Source: Dastarcus helophoroides (lineage: Eukaryota > Arthropoda > Insecta > Coleoptera > Bothrideridae). Taken from it: 64,000 nt of DNA. Position 1 is the stretch's first letter. Each line of letters begins with the position of its first letter. The stretch lies in the NCBI GenBank assembly GCA_028583605.1, contig CM053328.1, positions 1,542,507 through 1,606,506 on the forward strand. Reading direction: 5' to 3'. Both the position numbers and the translations under genes were made by a program. Below the pieces are notes generated by a model. It did no database searches and had not been told where the DNA came from. It was given only the letters and a program-made list of their open reading frames with translations. Positions 1 to 12,892 of this stretch are shown here, piece by piece.

Positions 1-280
1 AATGTTCAATTGGTCTGTGCATTATAGAAATTTCCTAAGATCAAAATTCAGGATTTAAAAGTACCTTATCATAGAGATTTTGAACCGTAGATTCCGAAAT
101 TGGGAACCAAATTGAGCTACGACTTTTGGTTTGGAAGATATGAGAGTTTAAAGTTACGAAAGAAATTCAAAGGGTCCCTCCTTCCTACAAAACTTGAAAA
201 ATTTTGAATTTTTCGAAAATTAATTTATGGCATTTTCATAGAGTTTTCGGGACGTAGAACTTTTGAGAGAAAAAATAATT
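1..280. other. Low-repeat AT-rich segment at window start
   Basis: No coding region is visible. Positions 9-29 match the end of a dispersed repeat also present near 24070 and 54748 (TTGGTCTGTGCATTATAG), so a fragment of the hammerhead-bearing repeat family probably ends here. The rest is ordinary AT-rich DNA leading into the satellite array. Confidence 0.5.
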
Positions 281-3200
281 AAATTTTGAATATAAACTCG
301 AAACTTCGAGAACGTTGTCGAATTTTAGAAAAAGTCAAAGAATCAAAGAAGAAAGAAAAGGTCAAAAGTTTCCAAAGCAAGCCAAATTTTAAGAAAAAAT
401 TAGATTTTTGGAAAAAGCTTAAATTTGTTGGGAAAAAAGGTAAATTTAGGCTAAAAAGTCAAAATTTCGATAAAAATGAAGAATTTTCTGGGAATGTCGA
501 ATTTTAAGAGAAGTATATTGGTCGAAACTTGTAATTGTGGCAAAATGTTGAAATGTAAAATTTTGAAAGAAAAAATGAATGAATATTGAACATAAACTCA
601 AAACTTTTAAAACATTGGCCAATTGAAGAAAAAGTCACAAATCCCTAAAGACTGCTAAATTTAAAAAAAAGTTAATTTCTTAGAATGAGATCAAATTTTG
701 TGCAAAAAAAAGTTAAATTTAGGCAAAAAGATCAAAATTTTGAGAAAAACAAAGAATTTGTCTAGGAATGTTGAATTCTAAGAAAATAAAATAGCTTGAA
801 ACTTCAAATTGTTCTAAAATATTGAAATATCGTAAAATATTGAAAGAAAAAATGAATAAATTTTGAAAATAAACTTGAAACTTGGAGAACATTATCGAAT
901 CTTAGAACAAGTCAAAGAATTATAGAAAAAGTCAAAAATTCCTAAAGAAAGTCAAATTTTAAGAAAAATGTTAATTTCTTAGAATGAGATCAAATTTTGT
1001 GGAAAAAAACATTAAAATTAAGCAAAAAGGTCAAAATTTTGAAAAAAACGAAGAATTTATCTGGGAATGTCGAGTTCTGAGGAAACAAAATAGCTTGAAA
1101 CTTCAAATTGTTCTAAAATATTAAAATATCGTAAAATATTGAAAGAAAAAAATCAATGAATTTTGAAAATAAACTCGAAACTTGGAGAACATTATCGAAT
1201 TTTAGAACAAGTCAAAGAATTATAAAAAAAAGTCCAAATTTCCGTCAAATTTTAAGAATAACGTTAATTTCTCAGAATGAGCTCAAATTTTGTGGAAAAA
1301 AAAGTTAAATTTGGGCAAAAAGGTCAACATTTAAAAAAAAAACGAAGAATTGCTCTGGGAATATCAAATTCTGAGAAAACAAAATGGATTGAAACTTCAA
1401 ATTGTTCCAAAATATTGAAATATCGTAAAATATTGAAATAAAAAAATGAATGAATTTTGAAAATAGACTCAAAACTTGGAGAACATTATCGAATTTTAGA
1501 ACAAGTCAAAATATTATAGAAAAAGTCAAAAATTCCTAAAGAAAGTCAAATTTTAAAGAAAAAGTTAATTTTTTAGAATGAGATCAAATTTTATGGACAG
1601 AAAAGTTAAATTTAGGCAAAAAGGTCAAAATTTTGAGAAAAACGAAGAATTTCTCTGGAAGTGTCGAGTTCTGAGAAAACAAAATAGATTGAAACTTCAA
1701 ATTGTTCCAAAATATTGAAATATCGTAAAATATTGAAAGAAAAAATGAATTGATTTTGAAAATAAATTGAAACTTGGAGAATATTGTCGAATTTTGGAAC
1801 AAATCAAAGAATTACAGAAAAAGTCAAAAATTCCTAAAGAAAGTCAAATTTTAAGAAAAAAGTTAATTTCTTAGAATGAAATCAAATTTTGTGAACGGAA
1901 AAAAGTTAAATTTAGGCAAAAAGGTCCAAATCTTGAGAAAAACAAAGAATTTCTCTGGGAATGTCGAATCCTAAGAAAATAAAATAGATTGAAACTCCAA
2001 AGTGTTCTAAAATATTGAAATATCGTAAAATATTGAAAGAAAAAATGAATGAATTTTGAAAATAAACTCGAAACTTGGAGAACGTTATCGAATTTTAGAA
2101 CAAGTCAAAGAATTATAGAAAAAGTCGAAAATCCTTAAAAAAAGTCAAATTTTAAGAAAAAAATTAATTTTTTAGAATAGGATTAAATTTTGTGGAAAAA
2201 AAAGTTAAATTTAGGCAAAAGGTTCAACATTTTAAGAAAAACGAAGAATTTCTCTGGGAATGTCGAATTCTGAGAAAATAAAATAGCTTGAAACTTCAAA
2301 TTGTTCTAAAATATTAAAATATAGTGAAATATTGAAAGAAAAAATGAATGAATTTTGAAAATAAACTCGAAACTTGGAGAAGATTACCGAATTTTGGAAT
2401 AAGTCAAAAAATTATAGAAAACGTCAAAAATTTCTAAAAAAAAAGTCAAATTTAAAGAAAAAAGTTAATTACTTAGAATGAGATCAAATTTTGTGGAAAA
2501 AAAAAGTTAAATTTAGGCAAAAAGGTCAAAATTTTGAGAAAGACGAAAGAATTTCTCTGGAAACGTCGCATTCTGAGAAAACAAAATAGCTTGAAACTTC
2601 AAATTGTTCTAAAATATTGAAATATCGTAAAATATTGAAAGAAAAAATGAATGAATTTTGAAAATAAACTCGAAACTTGGAGAACGTTATCGAATTTTAG
2701 AACAAGTCAAAGAATTACAGAAAAAGTCAAAAATCCTTAAAGAAGGTCAAATTTTAAGAAAAAAGTTAATTTTTTAGAATGAGATCAAATTTTTCCAGAA
2801 AAAAATTAAAATAAGAAAAAAAGTCAATTTTATGGAAAGAAAAAAGTTAAATTTAGGCGAAAAGGTCAAAATTTTGAGAAAAACGAAGAATTTCTCTGGA
2901 AATGTCGAATTCTGAGAAAATAAAATAGCTTGAAACTTTAAATTGTTCTAAAATATTGAAATATCGTAAAATATTGAAAGAAAAAAATGAATAAATTTTG
3001 AAAATGAACTCGAAACTTGGAGAACATTATCGAATCTTAGAACAAGTCAAAGAATTATAGAAAAAGTCAAAAATCCTTAAAAAAAGTCAAATTTTAAGAA
3101 AAAAATTAATTTTTTAGAATAAGATCAAATTTTGCGGAAAAAAAAGTTAAATTTAGGCAAAAAGGTAAAAATTTTGAGATAAACGAAGAATTTCTCTGGG

Positions 3201-3760
3201 AATATCGAATTCTGAGAAAACAAAATGAATTGAAACTTCAAATTGTTCTAAAATATTAAAATATCGTAAAATATTAAAAGAAAAAATGAAAGAATTTTGA
3301 AAATAAACTCGAAACTTAAAGAACATTATCGAATTTTAGAACAACTCCAAGAATTATAGAAAAAGTCAAAAATTCCTAAAGAAAGTCAAATTTGAAGAAA
3401 AAAGTTAATTTCTTAGCATGAGATCAAATTTTGTGAAAGAAAAAAAGTTAAATTTGGGCAAAAAGGTCCACATTTTGAGAAAAACGAAGAATTTCTCTGG
3501 GAATGTCGAATCCTGAGAAAATAAAATAGATTGAAACTTCAAATTGTTTTAAAATGTCGAAATATCGTAAAATATTGAAAGAAAGAATGAATGAATATTG
3601 AAAATAAACTCGAAACTTGGAGAACATTGTCGAATTTTAGAACAAGTCAAAGAATTATAGAAAAAGTCAAAAATTCCCAAAGAAAGTCAGATTTTAAGAA
3701 AAAAGTTAATTTGTTGAAATGAGATCAAATTTTCTGAGAAAAAACTAACATTAGACAAAA
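281..3760 (+). repeat. ~300-bp tandem satellite, about 12 degenerate units
   Basis: The landmark CTCGAAACTTGGAGAAC recurs near 299, 602, 881, 1181, 1475, 1773, 2074, 2373, 2676, 3016, 3315 and 3616, a period of about 300 bp with one unit near 2.7-3.0 kb longer by about 40 bp. Within a unit the order of smaller motifs is constant (AGTCAAAGAATTATAG, GTTAATTTCTTAGAATGAG, GAATTTCTCTGGGAATGTCG, AAATATCGTAAAATATTG). Copies differ by scattered substitutions and small indels, so the array is not recent. Short open frames here are by-products of purine-rich composition. Confidence 0.9.
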
Positions 3761-4499
3761 AAGTCAAAAAGATCGAAAAGTCCCAGAGAAAATCGAATTT
3801 AAAAAAAAAAAAAACGTCGAATGTTGAACGTAAACCTGAAATTTCGAGAACAAGACGAATTCAAAATACTTAAAATTTAAAATCACTGATATGAAAAATT
3901 TCGAAAAAAAGGTCGATATTTAACAGAGAAAATTAAATTTTTATAAAAAACGTCGAACCTTGAAACTAAAATTTCGAGAATAAGACAAATTCAAAAAACT
4001 TAAAATCTGAAAAAACCGAATTTTGGGATTACTTTTGCAAACTTTAAAGGAAAGACAAAGATAATCTCGAAACTTTGAGAACGTTATGGAATTTTAAAAA
4101 ACTCGAAATTTCTCTAATGAAATCGAATTTTAAAAATTTAAGAAAAAAAGGTAATTTTTCAAAATATAAGGTTCAAATAAAAAAAGTAAAATTCAATCAA
4201 AATTTTAAATTCTGGGAAATAAGAGTGGACTTGAAAAATTTGAATACAAAAAGGTTTAGATTCCCAAAGAATGTTTGGAATTTGGAAAAAGTGTCGAATT
4301 TCCCAGAGAAAATTAAATTTAAAAAAAAACTCAAATTTTGAAAATAAACTGACATTTCGAGAATGACAAATTCAAAAAACTCTAAATTTAGAAAAAAAAA
4401 ACCACTGTTATGAAAAATTTCGAAAAATTGGTCAAAAATTTAACAAAGAAAATTAAATTTTTATAAAAACGTCGATCAAACCTTGAAAGTAAACTGAAA
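3761..4499 (+). repeat. Decayed edge of the 300-bp satellite
   Basis: The same vocabulary continues (AAACTGAAATTTCGAGAA, GTCGAATTTT) but the 300-bp register is lost. Two related stretches near 3830-4000 and 4340-4500 share the order of motifs and suggest a local duplication of about 500 bp. No gene is supported; the open frame at 4075-4341 is lysine/asparagine/phenylalanine low complexity. Confidence 0.6.
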
Positions 4500-4760
4500 T
4501 TTCGAGGATCCGGATTGGTTTCTCTTTTATATATCCCGTATTATAACCTCAAATGAAATCGTTAGTTAAATTTTTAGAAGTGAAAGGTCCAGTTTCACTA
4601 GAATAGAAATAGCTTAAAAGGTACCCCTTAAAATAACCTACATTCTAATAAAAGTTTCATTAAGATCGAATCAGCAGATTGCGAGATTAGTCCGGACAAA
4701 GATCAAGCGACAGACAGGCAGACACTTAGACGACTCAATTTTCTTAATATATTCGATATG
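4500..4760 (+). repeat. Interspersed-repeat terminus with GACAGACAG signature
   Basis: The stretch ending in TTCATTAAGATCGAATCAGC followed by GCGACAGACAGGCAGACAC resembles a terminal motif common in arthropod dispersed elements. Related text in the opposite orientation occurs at 32560-32690. The element type is not identifiable from this fragment; no reading frame is associated. Confidence 0.35.
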
Positions 4761-5884
4761 AAATTTTATTTTAGAGATCTTCTTGATTTATTCTTCATGG
4801 TAGACCCTTATTGACTGGAAATATTATGTTTTTTTCAATTTATTTAACATTTCTTCGGCCCAGTTTGGAAATTTTTATGGTTTGTTGACAATTTTCTAAA
4901 TAAATTTTTTAAATAAATTGAAAAAAACCTTCTTGATTTATCATCGATCATATATAAATATCTTTTTCTTTTTTTTAACCCCATTAAATCCAAGTTAAAA
5001 CTCACTTCAAACTTTCTAAGCATTTTAAAAATTATTTCCGAAACTACACAACAATCCTGAAACTAAAATAAAAAGCGAGCGCCCTACGCAAATCATTCTA
5101 TATCGCCTCGCCGAAGTTTCCACCTTTATTTTCCCCGTAGTTTTTCAAACTTTCCAAGCTTTGCCGCCGGCGAAGTTAAAAGTTTATTCATGCAACATAA
5201 TTGATTCTTCGTCAGTTTCGAGATCGTCTCTGCGACCCGTAAAATATATAAATAACGCGACGTATTCGTCCCGGATTTATTGAATAATTTGTGGGAGTAA
5301 TTGCCTATGGCCTTCCGATGTCGGTATCGTGCATTTACATGCGAAACACGGAAATGAAAGTACTCCCACGGCGAAAGGGCTCCACGAGGTGCAATATCGA
5401 TTTAACCTCAAGATGCGAGGGACGATACTCTCACAGTCACCGAGCTACGTGACGATCGTCTCTGTAATCCATGTGTGTCCCGGCTTCCCGTTCTTTCGCA
5501 TCTTTACAAATGACAGTTTGAGTGTGGTGCTTTCGAAGGAAACCGATGAAAGCTGCTTTTGCTTTTCAGCAATCAATATAAATTTACTAGACGGTATCGG
5601 TTTTGTGTCGAAGTTTTGCAGAAGTCTGTTGTTGGTGCCCAAATGAGGAACTCCTTGAATTTTTATAAATTAATTTAGTACAGTTTAATAATTATGAAAA
5701 TTAATGTTAATAAATATATTCTACATAAAATAGTTGAATGAAATCCGTTGTAATTGTTTATTAAAATTAAAAAAAACAAAAATATGCGAATTGACTCTAT
5801 TCCATTCGATTTTTACGTGAAGTGCGAGCGAAAACTTCTTTAAACGTGTTAAGAGGTTTTGATTTCGTGTGACCATCATGCTTT
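4761..5884. other. Low-repeat island; unassigned 105-codon open frame
   Basis: This 1.1 kb has less repeated vocabulary and a higher GC content than its surroundings, especially 5050-5650. An open frame at 5329-5646 (+) would encode 105 residues with mixed composition, but I recognise no domain and see no convincing splice signals at its ends. It could be ancient coding sequence, regulatory DNA or chance. Probably single-copy intronic or intergenic DNA. Confidence 0.4.
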
Positions 5885-5925
5885 ACCATCACGCGTTATC
5901 ATCACGCGTTATCATCACGCGTGAG
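5885..5925 (+). repeat. 13-bp tandem repeat with ACGCGT core, 3 units
   Basis: ACGCGT occurs at 5891, 5904 and 5917 within CATCACGCGTTAT units, an exact 13-bp period. It forms the left edge of the much larger 16-bp minisatellite that follows. Confidence 0.8.
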
Positions 5926-8900
5926 CTAAAAATCACCTGAGTTTAGGATTAGGTTAGCTCAAAGTCGCGTGTGTACAAGATCGCGTTACTTGTAAGTCAT
6001 CTGTGTTCAAGGTCATGTCACCTATAAGCCACATGAGTTGAAGATTACGTTAACTCAAGGTCACTCGAGTAAAAGGTCAAATTAGCTCTAAGTTGCATGG
6101 ATGCAGAGTCTCCCGAACTCAAGGTCATGTGTCACCTGGTAGTTAAAGTCACAAATCCACTTAAATTCAAGGTTACATGAACTCAAGATCACATGAATTC
6201 AAGATTACATGGGCTCAAAATCAGGCGAATTCAATGAGTCGAAAGCCACGCGATCTCAGAGTTAAGACGTGTTGGTTTAAAGTCACGAGCGATCAAGGTC
6301 ACGTAAGCCCAAAGTCACGTAAACTCAAGGTCACTTGAATCCAAGGTTACGTAAGCTTAAGGTCCTGAGAGCTCTAGGTCACGTGACCTTGGATTCACGT
6401 GCACTTGAGTGACCTTGAGAGCTCTAAGTCACGTGAGTTAAAGATCACGCAAGCTCAAGGTCATGTAAAACAAAAATCACATAAGCTTAAGATCACGCGA
6501 GCTCAAGGTCATGTAAACCTAAAATCACACAAGCTCAAGATCACGCAAGCTCAAAGTCATGCAAGCCTAAGGTCACGTGAACTCAAGGTCACACAAGGTC
6601 AAGATCACGCGAACCTAAAAATAGACTGTCCCAAGGCCACGCGAGCTCAAGGTCACACAGGTCCAAGATCATATGAGCTCAAGGTCATACACGTTCAATG
6701 TCACGTAAACCTAAGATTACGTGAGCTCAAGATCACGTGAACCCAAGGTCACTCGAGCTTAAGGTCAAGTGTACCCAAAGTCACGTTAACTCAAGGTCAC
6801 ATAAGTTTACTTGAATTTAGACCACGTTAGCTCAAGCTCGCCTGTGTTCAAGGCCACGTTACCTAGAAGTCACGTGAGTTCTATGTGTCGCGTAAACACA
6901 AGGTCACTTGAGTATAAGGTCTTGTTAGCTCAATGTCATTTGAGTTCAAAGTCGTTCTAGCTCAAGGTCACTTGAATTCAAGGTCATGCTAGCTCAAGGT
7001 CGCGTGACTTTGACCTAACCCAAACTCAAGATCATGTGTCACCTGTAGTCAAACTCACAAATCCACTTAAATTTAAGGTTACATGAACTCAAGATCACAT
7101 GACTTCAAGATTGCAAAATCAGGCGAATTCAATGAGTTGAAAGCCGCGCGATCTCAGAGTCACATGTGCTTAAGACATGTTGGTTTAAGGTCACGAGCGA
7201 TCAAGGTTACGTAAGCTCAAAATCACGTAAACTCAAGGTCACGTTAGCTCAAGGTCGTGAGAGCTCTAGGTCACGTGAATTAAAGGTCACGCAAGCTCAA
7301 GGTCATGTGAATCTAAAATAACACAAGCTCAAGATCAGGCGAATTCAATTAGTTGAAAGCCACTCGATCTCAGAGTCACGTATGCTTAAGACGTGTGCGT
7401 TTAACATCACGAGCCATCAAGGTCACGTAAGCTCAACGTCACGTAAACTCTAGGTCACGTGAATCCAAGATCACGTGAACTCAAGGACATGAGAACTCTA
7501 GGTCAAGTGAGTTAAATGTCTCGCAAGCTCAAGGTCATGTGAACCTAAAATCACACAGCTCAAAATCACTCGAGCTCAAGGTCATGCAAGCCTAAGGTCG
7601 CGTGAACTCAAGGTCGTGAGAACTCTAGGTCAAGTGAGTTAAAGGTCGCGCAAGCTTAAGGTCATGTGAACCTAAAATCACACAGCTCAAGATGACTCGA
7701 GCTCAAGGTCATGCAAACCTGAGGTCGCGTGAACTCAAGGTCACACAAGCTCAAAGTCACGCAAATCTAACATTAGACTGTCTCAAGGCCACGAGAGCTC
7801 AAGGTGACATGAATCTAAGGTCCTATGAGATCAAAGTCATATACGCTCAAGGTCACGTGAACCTAAGATCACGAGAACTCAAGATCACGTGAGCTCAAGA
7901 TCACGTGAACCCAAGGTCACGTGAGCTCAAGATCACGTAAACCCAAGGTCACTCGAGCGTCATGTTAACTTAAGGTCACATAAGTTTACTTGAGTTTAGA
8001 CCACGTTAACTCAAACTCGCGTGTGTTCAAGGCCACGTTACCTAGAAGTCACGTCAGCTCTAGGTCGTGTAGACATAAGGTCACTTGAGTACAAAGTGGT
8101 GCTAGCTCAATGTCATTTGAGTTTAAAGTCATTCTAGCTCAAGGTCACTTGAGTTCAAGGTCATGCTAGCTCAAGGTCGTGTGACTTTGACCTAACCCGA
8201 ACTGAAAATCATGTGTCACCTGTAGTCAGTCACAAATCCACGTAAATTCAAGGTTACATGAACTCAAGATCACATGACTTCAAGATTGCACGAGCTCAAA
8301 ATCAGCCGAATTCAATGAGTTGAAAGCCATGCTATCTCAGAGTTACGTGTGCTTAAGACGTGTTGGTTTAAGGTCACGAGCGATCAAGGTAACGTAAGCT
8401 CAAAATCACGTAAACTCAAGGTCACGTCAGCTCAAGGTCGTGAGAGCTCTAGGTCACGTGAGTTAAAGGTCACGCAAGCTCAAGGTCATGTGAACCTAAG
8501 ATCACGTGAGCTCAAAGTCATGCAAGCCTAAGGTCGCGTGAACTCAAGGTCACACAAGCTAAAAGTCAAGCGAACTTAAAATTAGACTGTCTCAAGGCCA
8601 CGAGAGCTCAAGGTGACATAAATCTAAGGTCATATGAGCTCAAAGTCATACACGCTCAAGGTCACGTGAACCTAAGATCACATGAGCTTAAGATCACGTG
8701 AACCCAAGGTCACGTGAGCTCAAGATCACGTGAACCCAAGGTCACTCAAGCTTTAGGTCATGTGTACCCAAGGTCACGTTAACTCAAGGACACATAAGTT
8801 TACTTGGGTTTAGACCACGTTAGCTAAGCTCGCCTATGTTCAAGGCCACGTTACCTAAAAGTCACGTGAGCTCTATGTCGCGTAAACACAAGGTCACTTG

Positions 8901-9925
8901 AGTACAAGGTCGTGCTAGCTCAAAGTCATTTGAGTTCAAAGTCGTTCTAGCTCAAGGTCACTTGAGTTCAAGGTCATGTTTGCTTAAGGTCGCGTTACTT
9001 TGACCTAATCCAAACCCAAGATCATGTGTCACCTGTAGTCAAAGTCACAAATCCACGTAAATTCAAGGTTACATGAACTCAAGATCACATGACTTCAAGG
9101 TTGCACGAGCTCAAAATCAGGCGAATTCAATGAGCTAAAAGCCATGCGATCTCAGAGTCACGTGTGCTTAAGACGTGTTGGTTTAAGTTCACGAGCTATT
9201 AAGATCACGTAAGCTCAGTCACGTCAACTCAAGATCAAGGTCGTGAGAGCTTTAGGTCACGTGAATTAAAAGTCACGCAAGCTTAAGGTCATGTGAACCT
9301 AAAATCACACAAGCTCAAGATCACTCGAACTCAAGGTCATGCAAGCCTGAGGTTGCGTGAACTCAAGGTCACACAAGCTCAAAGTCACGGGAACCTAAAA
9401 TTAGACTGTCTCAAGGCCACGAGAGCTCAAGGTCACATGGATTCAAGGTCATATGAGCTCAAAGTCACACGTTCAAGGTCACTTGAACCTAAGATCACGT
9501 GAGCTCAAGATCACGTGAACCCAAGGTCACTCGAGCTTAAGGTCACGTGTACCCAAGGTCACGTTAACTCAAGGTCACATAAGTTTACTTGAGTTTAGAC
9601 CACGTTAGCTCAAGCCCGCGTGTGTTCACGGCCACGTTACCTAGAAGTCACGTGAGCTCTATGTCGCGTAAACACAAGGTCACTTGAGTACAAGGTCGTG
9701 CTAGCTCAATGTCATTTGAGTTTAAAGTCGGTCTAGCTCAAGGTCACTTGAGTTCAAGGTCATGCTAGCTCAAGGTCTTTGACCTAACCCAAATTGAAGC
9801 TCATGTGTCACCTGTAGTCAAAGTCACAAATCCACGTAAATTCAAGGTTACATGAATTCGAGATCACATGAATTCAAGATCACACGAGTTCGAAATCAGG
9901 CGAACTGAAGACCATGGAGCTAAAG
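5926..9925 (+). repeat. 16-bp minisatellite AGGTCACGTGAGCTCA with ~0.8-1.2 kb higher-order units
   Basis: About 4 kb consists of variants of a 16-bp monomer, AGGTCACGTGARCTCA. The monomer holds two overlapping palindromes, TCACGTGA and TGAGCTCA. A higher-order period is marked by ATGTGTCACCTG followed by CACAAATCCAC near 6128, 7034, 8211, 9025 and 9806. Other landmarks keep the same order inside each large unit (GTGTTGGTTTAAGGTCACGA, AGACTGTCTCAAGGCCACG). Because three monomers make 48 bp, several frames stay open with 16-residue peptide periods; I do not regard these as genes. The junction TCAAGGTCA equals the extended half-site of FTZ-F1/ERR-type nuclear receptors, and CACGTG is a canonical E-box. 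Confidence 0.92.
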
Positions 9926-11470
9926 GCCACGGACTTTTTCTAGAAATTTCAACTTTTTTATCGAAAATTCTACTTTAATCACGGAATTTCGACTTTAAAC
10001 TTTTTTTATGTTTATTAATTTTATTGAACTCGAAATTCCTGGAAATTCCGGGACTAGATTAAAGTCGAAATTTCATCATTAGTCTCGAAATTTTAACTTT
10101 AAACTCAAAACTTCAATATATTTTTTTTTAATTTCGTTTTTTTTTGCAAAATTTCAATTTTAACCTCGAAATTTCGAGAAAACAGTCGAAATTTTGGTAA
10201 TTATAAATAAATGTTATTTAACGCACCCTACTTCAAAGTGTCAATATTGCTGGGAAAGAGGAGTGACACAACTGTCATCTGCCTTCTTAATCACCGAATA
10301 TAGACATTTTGAAATTAAAGTCGAAATTTCCAGGTTCAAGTCGAAATCCGGTAAAAAAATCTAAATTTCAAATTTACAGTTGATTTTTCGAGAACAAAGT
10401 CGAAATTTCGAGAAAAAAGTTCGAATTTCTAAAAAAAAATTAAATTCGAAATTTCGTCTTTTATTTCCGAATTTTGGAGGAAAAAGTCGAAATTTCAAGG
10501 GAAGAGTCTAAATTTCGAGGTTAAAGTTGAAATTTCGAGAAAAAAGTCGAAATTTCGAGAATAAAGTTCGAATTTCTAAAAAAAAATTAAAATCGAAATT
10601 TCGTCTTTTATTTCCGAATTTTGGAGGAAAAAGTCGAAATTTTAATAGAAGAGTCTAAATTTCGAGGTTAAAGTTGAAATTTCGAGAAAAAAGTCGAAAT
10701 TTCGAGAAAACATCGAAATTCCGATTAATTAAAGTCGATTTTTCGAGAAAAAAAAAACGCTATTTCTAACAAAAATTAAAGTTGAAATTTCGACTTTCGT
10801 TTCCGACTTTTTGAGAAAAAAGTCGAAATTTTGAGAAAAAAATTTAAATTTCGAGGTTAGATTCGAAATTTCAAGAAAAAAAGTGTAAATATCGAGGATA
10901 AAGTCGAAATGTTGAGAAAAAAAGTCGAAATATCGAGAAAAAGTCGAAATGTCGAGAAAAAATCGAAATTTCGAGATTAAACATTTCTATAAAAAAATTT
11001 AAAGTGGATAATTTTGCTTTCGTTTCCGAATTTTTGAGAAAAAAGCCGAAATTTCAAGATTAAAGTCGAAATTTTTCTGAAAAAGGTCGAAATTTCGAGA
11101 AAAAGTCTAAATTTTGCCGTTAGAGTCGAAATTTCGAGAAAAAAACCTAAATTTCGAGGTTAAGGTCGAAATTTTGAGAAAAAAGTCGAAATTTCTAGAA
11201 AAAAGTCGAAATTTTTAGAAAAAGGTCCACATTTCTAAGAAAATTAAAATCGAATTTTCGATTTTTTTTTGTATTTTGGAGAAAAAGTTCGAAATTTCGA
11301 GGTAAAAGTCGAAATTTTAAGAAAAAAGTCGAAAATTTCGAGTTTAAAATCGAAATCTCGAGGAAAAAGTCGAAATTTCAAGATTAAGGTCGAAATTTCA
11401 GGATTAAAGTCGAAATTTCGATAAATGATGAAACTTGTAAAAAAAAATTTAATCGATGTCCTTTCCACGC
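9926..11470 (+). repeat. Degenerate GTCGAAATTTCGAGAAAAA array
   Basis: Imperfect ~18-22-bp units of GTCGAAATTTCGAGAAAAA cover this block, with a non-repetitive interruption near 10200-10310. TTCGAAATTTCGAA-type cores are self-complementary. Larger duplications are visible, for example text near 10380-10470 recurring near 10540-10640. The block ends at 11455-11470 with TTAATCGATGTCCTTTCCAC, a landmark that recurs inside the 46-50 kb array. Confidence 0.85.
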
Positions 11471-12890
11471 TTTAGAAGCCCCCATCTCTAAAATGCAAAA
11501 TGTTTCAAATGACATTTATTTTTCTTTGGTTGCAAAATTTATGTTATACAATTGTTGTGTGAAGTGCAAAATATGTACATAATTATTAAATCTTTTCCTA
11601 GATAATGAGGAAATTAAGATAATTTCGAATTTGATATTTGACGTTTGTCAAAGCAGGATGTTCTATGGTCCGTATGAAGCACGAAAATATGGAATCGTCT
11701 TTGCCGGTAAACGCTCTTTTTTGAGCATTTTTTGCGTAGTCACGCCGTCACCTTCGGCTCAACGTAGCCACTGCCGTAATGCTCGAAATTGTATAATTAC
11801 AAAGTGTAGTACTCGCGCCGTGTATTCATTGATGATTTTGAAGGTGTTCTGTGATGTAATGCTCGTTTCGGAACTGTTACGTTACAAGTGAATGCTCCCG
11901 GTGATTACCCGCCTTATAAAGTACCCCGGTGCACGAACGATGGACTGAATCGGAATCGAGTTGAAGATCAAAAATGGGCTTCGATCGTCTTAGGTTTAGT
12001 TAATTTGACATACCAATCTGTCTACGTTGATAAAGAAAATGCTTTATGGATGGGATATGATTCAAGGTAAGCTAAAATTAATGAGATATCCAGAGTCTTT
12101 CTGATTAGACTTCTAGTAATTAGTTCAAACAACTTGGAGTAAAAAAACGTTAAACGGAACTTCGAGTGAAAGATTTAAAATCGGCATCATGTCCCATAAA
12201 AGTTTTGCCAATTCTATTTCGCCCTAACCACTCCGGGATATTTATCTCAACAACTTTATTGGTGGGATTTCCTTTAACCAACACCCTTGTCTACACTCGT
12301 TTTATTTCCCGTTGTCCCAGACCGCTCGTTGCATTTTAACTCGAAAATCGCCCTCGGTGCGTCAGTAGGGCATTCTCGGGCGAAAACCTGAACGTTCCCC
12401 CCGAATGTAATTAAAGAATTCTTGAAAATACCGCATTATATGGGGATATTTTAGGTTAAGAGTTAGGAGGAAACGCAAATAATAATCCCGTAATTATACG
12501 GATTGTCACTGTCAGTTTATGAGAGATAGATATTAAGATATGTTGGATGTTGGTAGGCTCTGCTTTAAGCAGATGTTTGATGTTACACAAAATAGTCTAT
12601 TACGTTTTGTTCTCATTTCGCCAACTTCAAATAAACGACCTCAAGCGAGGACTTCGTTTTGCTCTTGCTTAAAATGATCCCTACATTCCAAGGGTTATTT
12701 GTATTTCATTGTCTGTTAATGGCGTTATCATTTTCTACTTACTTAAATCTGTTTGGCACTGTTTAGAGTTTAGATTATCCTGATGATAAAGTATGTGACG
12801 AAGAAGCGTCAAACGGGATTAATATCGTTAAATAATCGCAAACTAATTCCTTCTAAAGGCCGACAAATGTTCTGCTTAAATGACACGAAA
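11471..12890. other. Low-repeat island (1.4 kb)
   Basis: Apart from the candidate exon described separately, I see no recognisable gene, RNA or mobile element. A second open stretch (11631-11891, +) has mixed amino-acid composition but no recognised domain. Composition is less biased than in the flanking arrays, as expected for single-copy intronic or intergenic DNA. Confidence 0.5.
11855..12066 (+). CDS. Weak candidate exon, unknown product
   Basis: An open frame runs from the stop at 11852-11854 to a good donor-like sequence, TCAAG|GTAAGC, with the break after 12066. The predicted peptide (about 70 residues, containing PGDYPPYKVPRC and ending ALWMGYDSR) is not low complexity, unlike almost every other open frame in the window. 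Against it: no clear polypyrimidine tract with AG acceptor is visible at the 5' side, no family is recognised, and a 200-base open frame can occur by chance. Treat as a hypothesis. Confidence 0.18.
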
Positions 12891-12892
12891 AG

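Noticed and set aside
6399..9502. Series of 60-113-codon frames reading LKSHKLKITRAQGH-type peptides
   Set aside because: The 16-residue period is three 16-bp DNA monomers. Frames break at each indel, as expected for a non-coding minisatellite.
5926..9925. CRISPR-like direct repeats
   Set aside because: Repeats are contiguous and degenerate with no unique spacers, there are no cas genes, and the DNA is eukaryotic.
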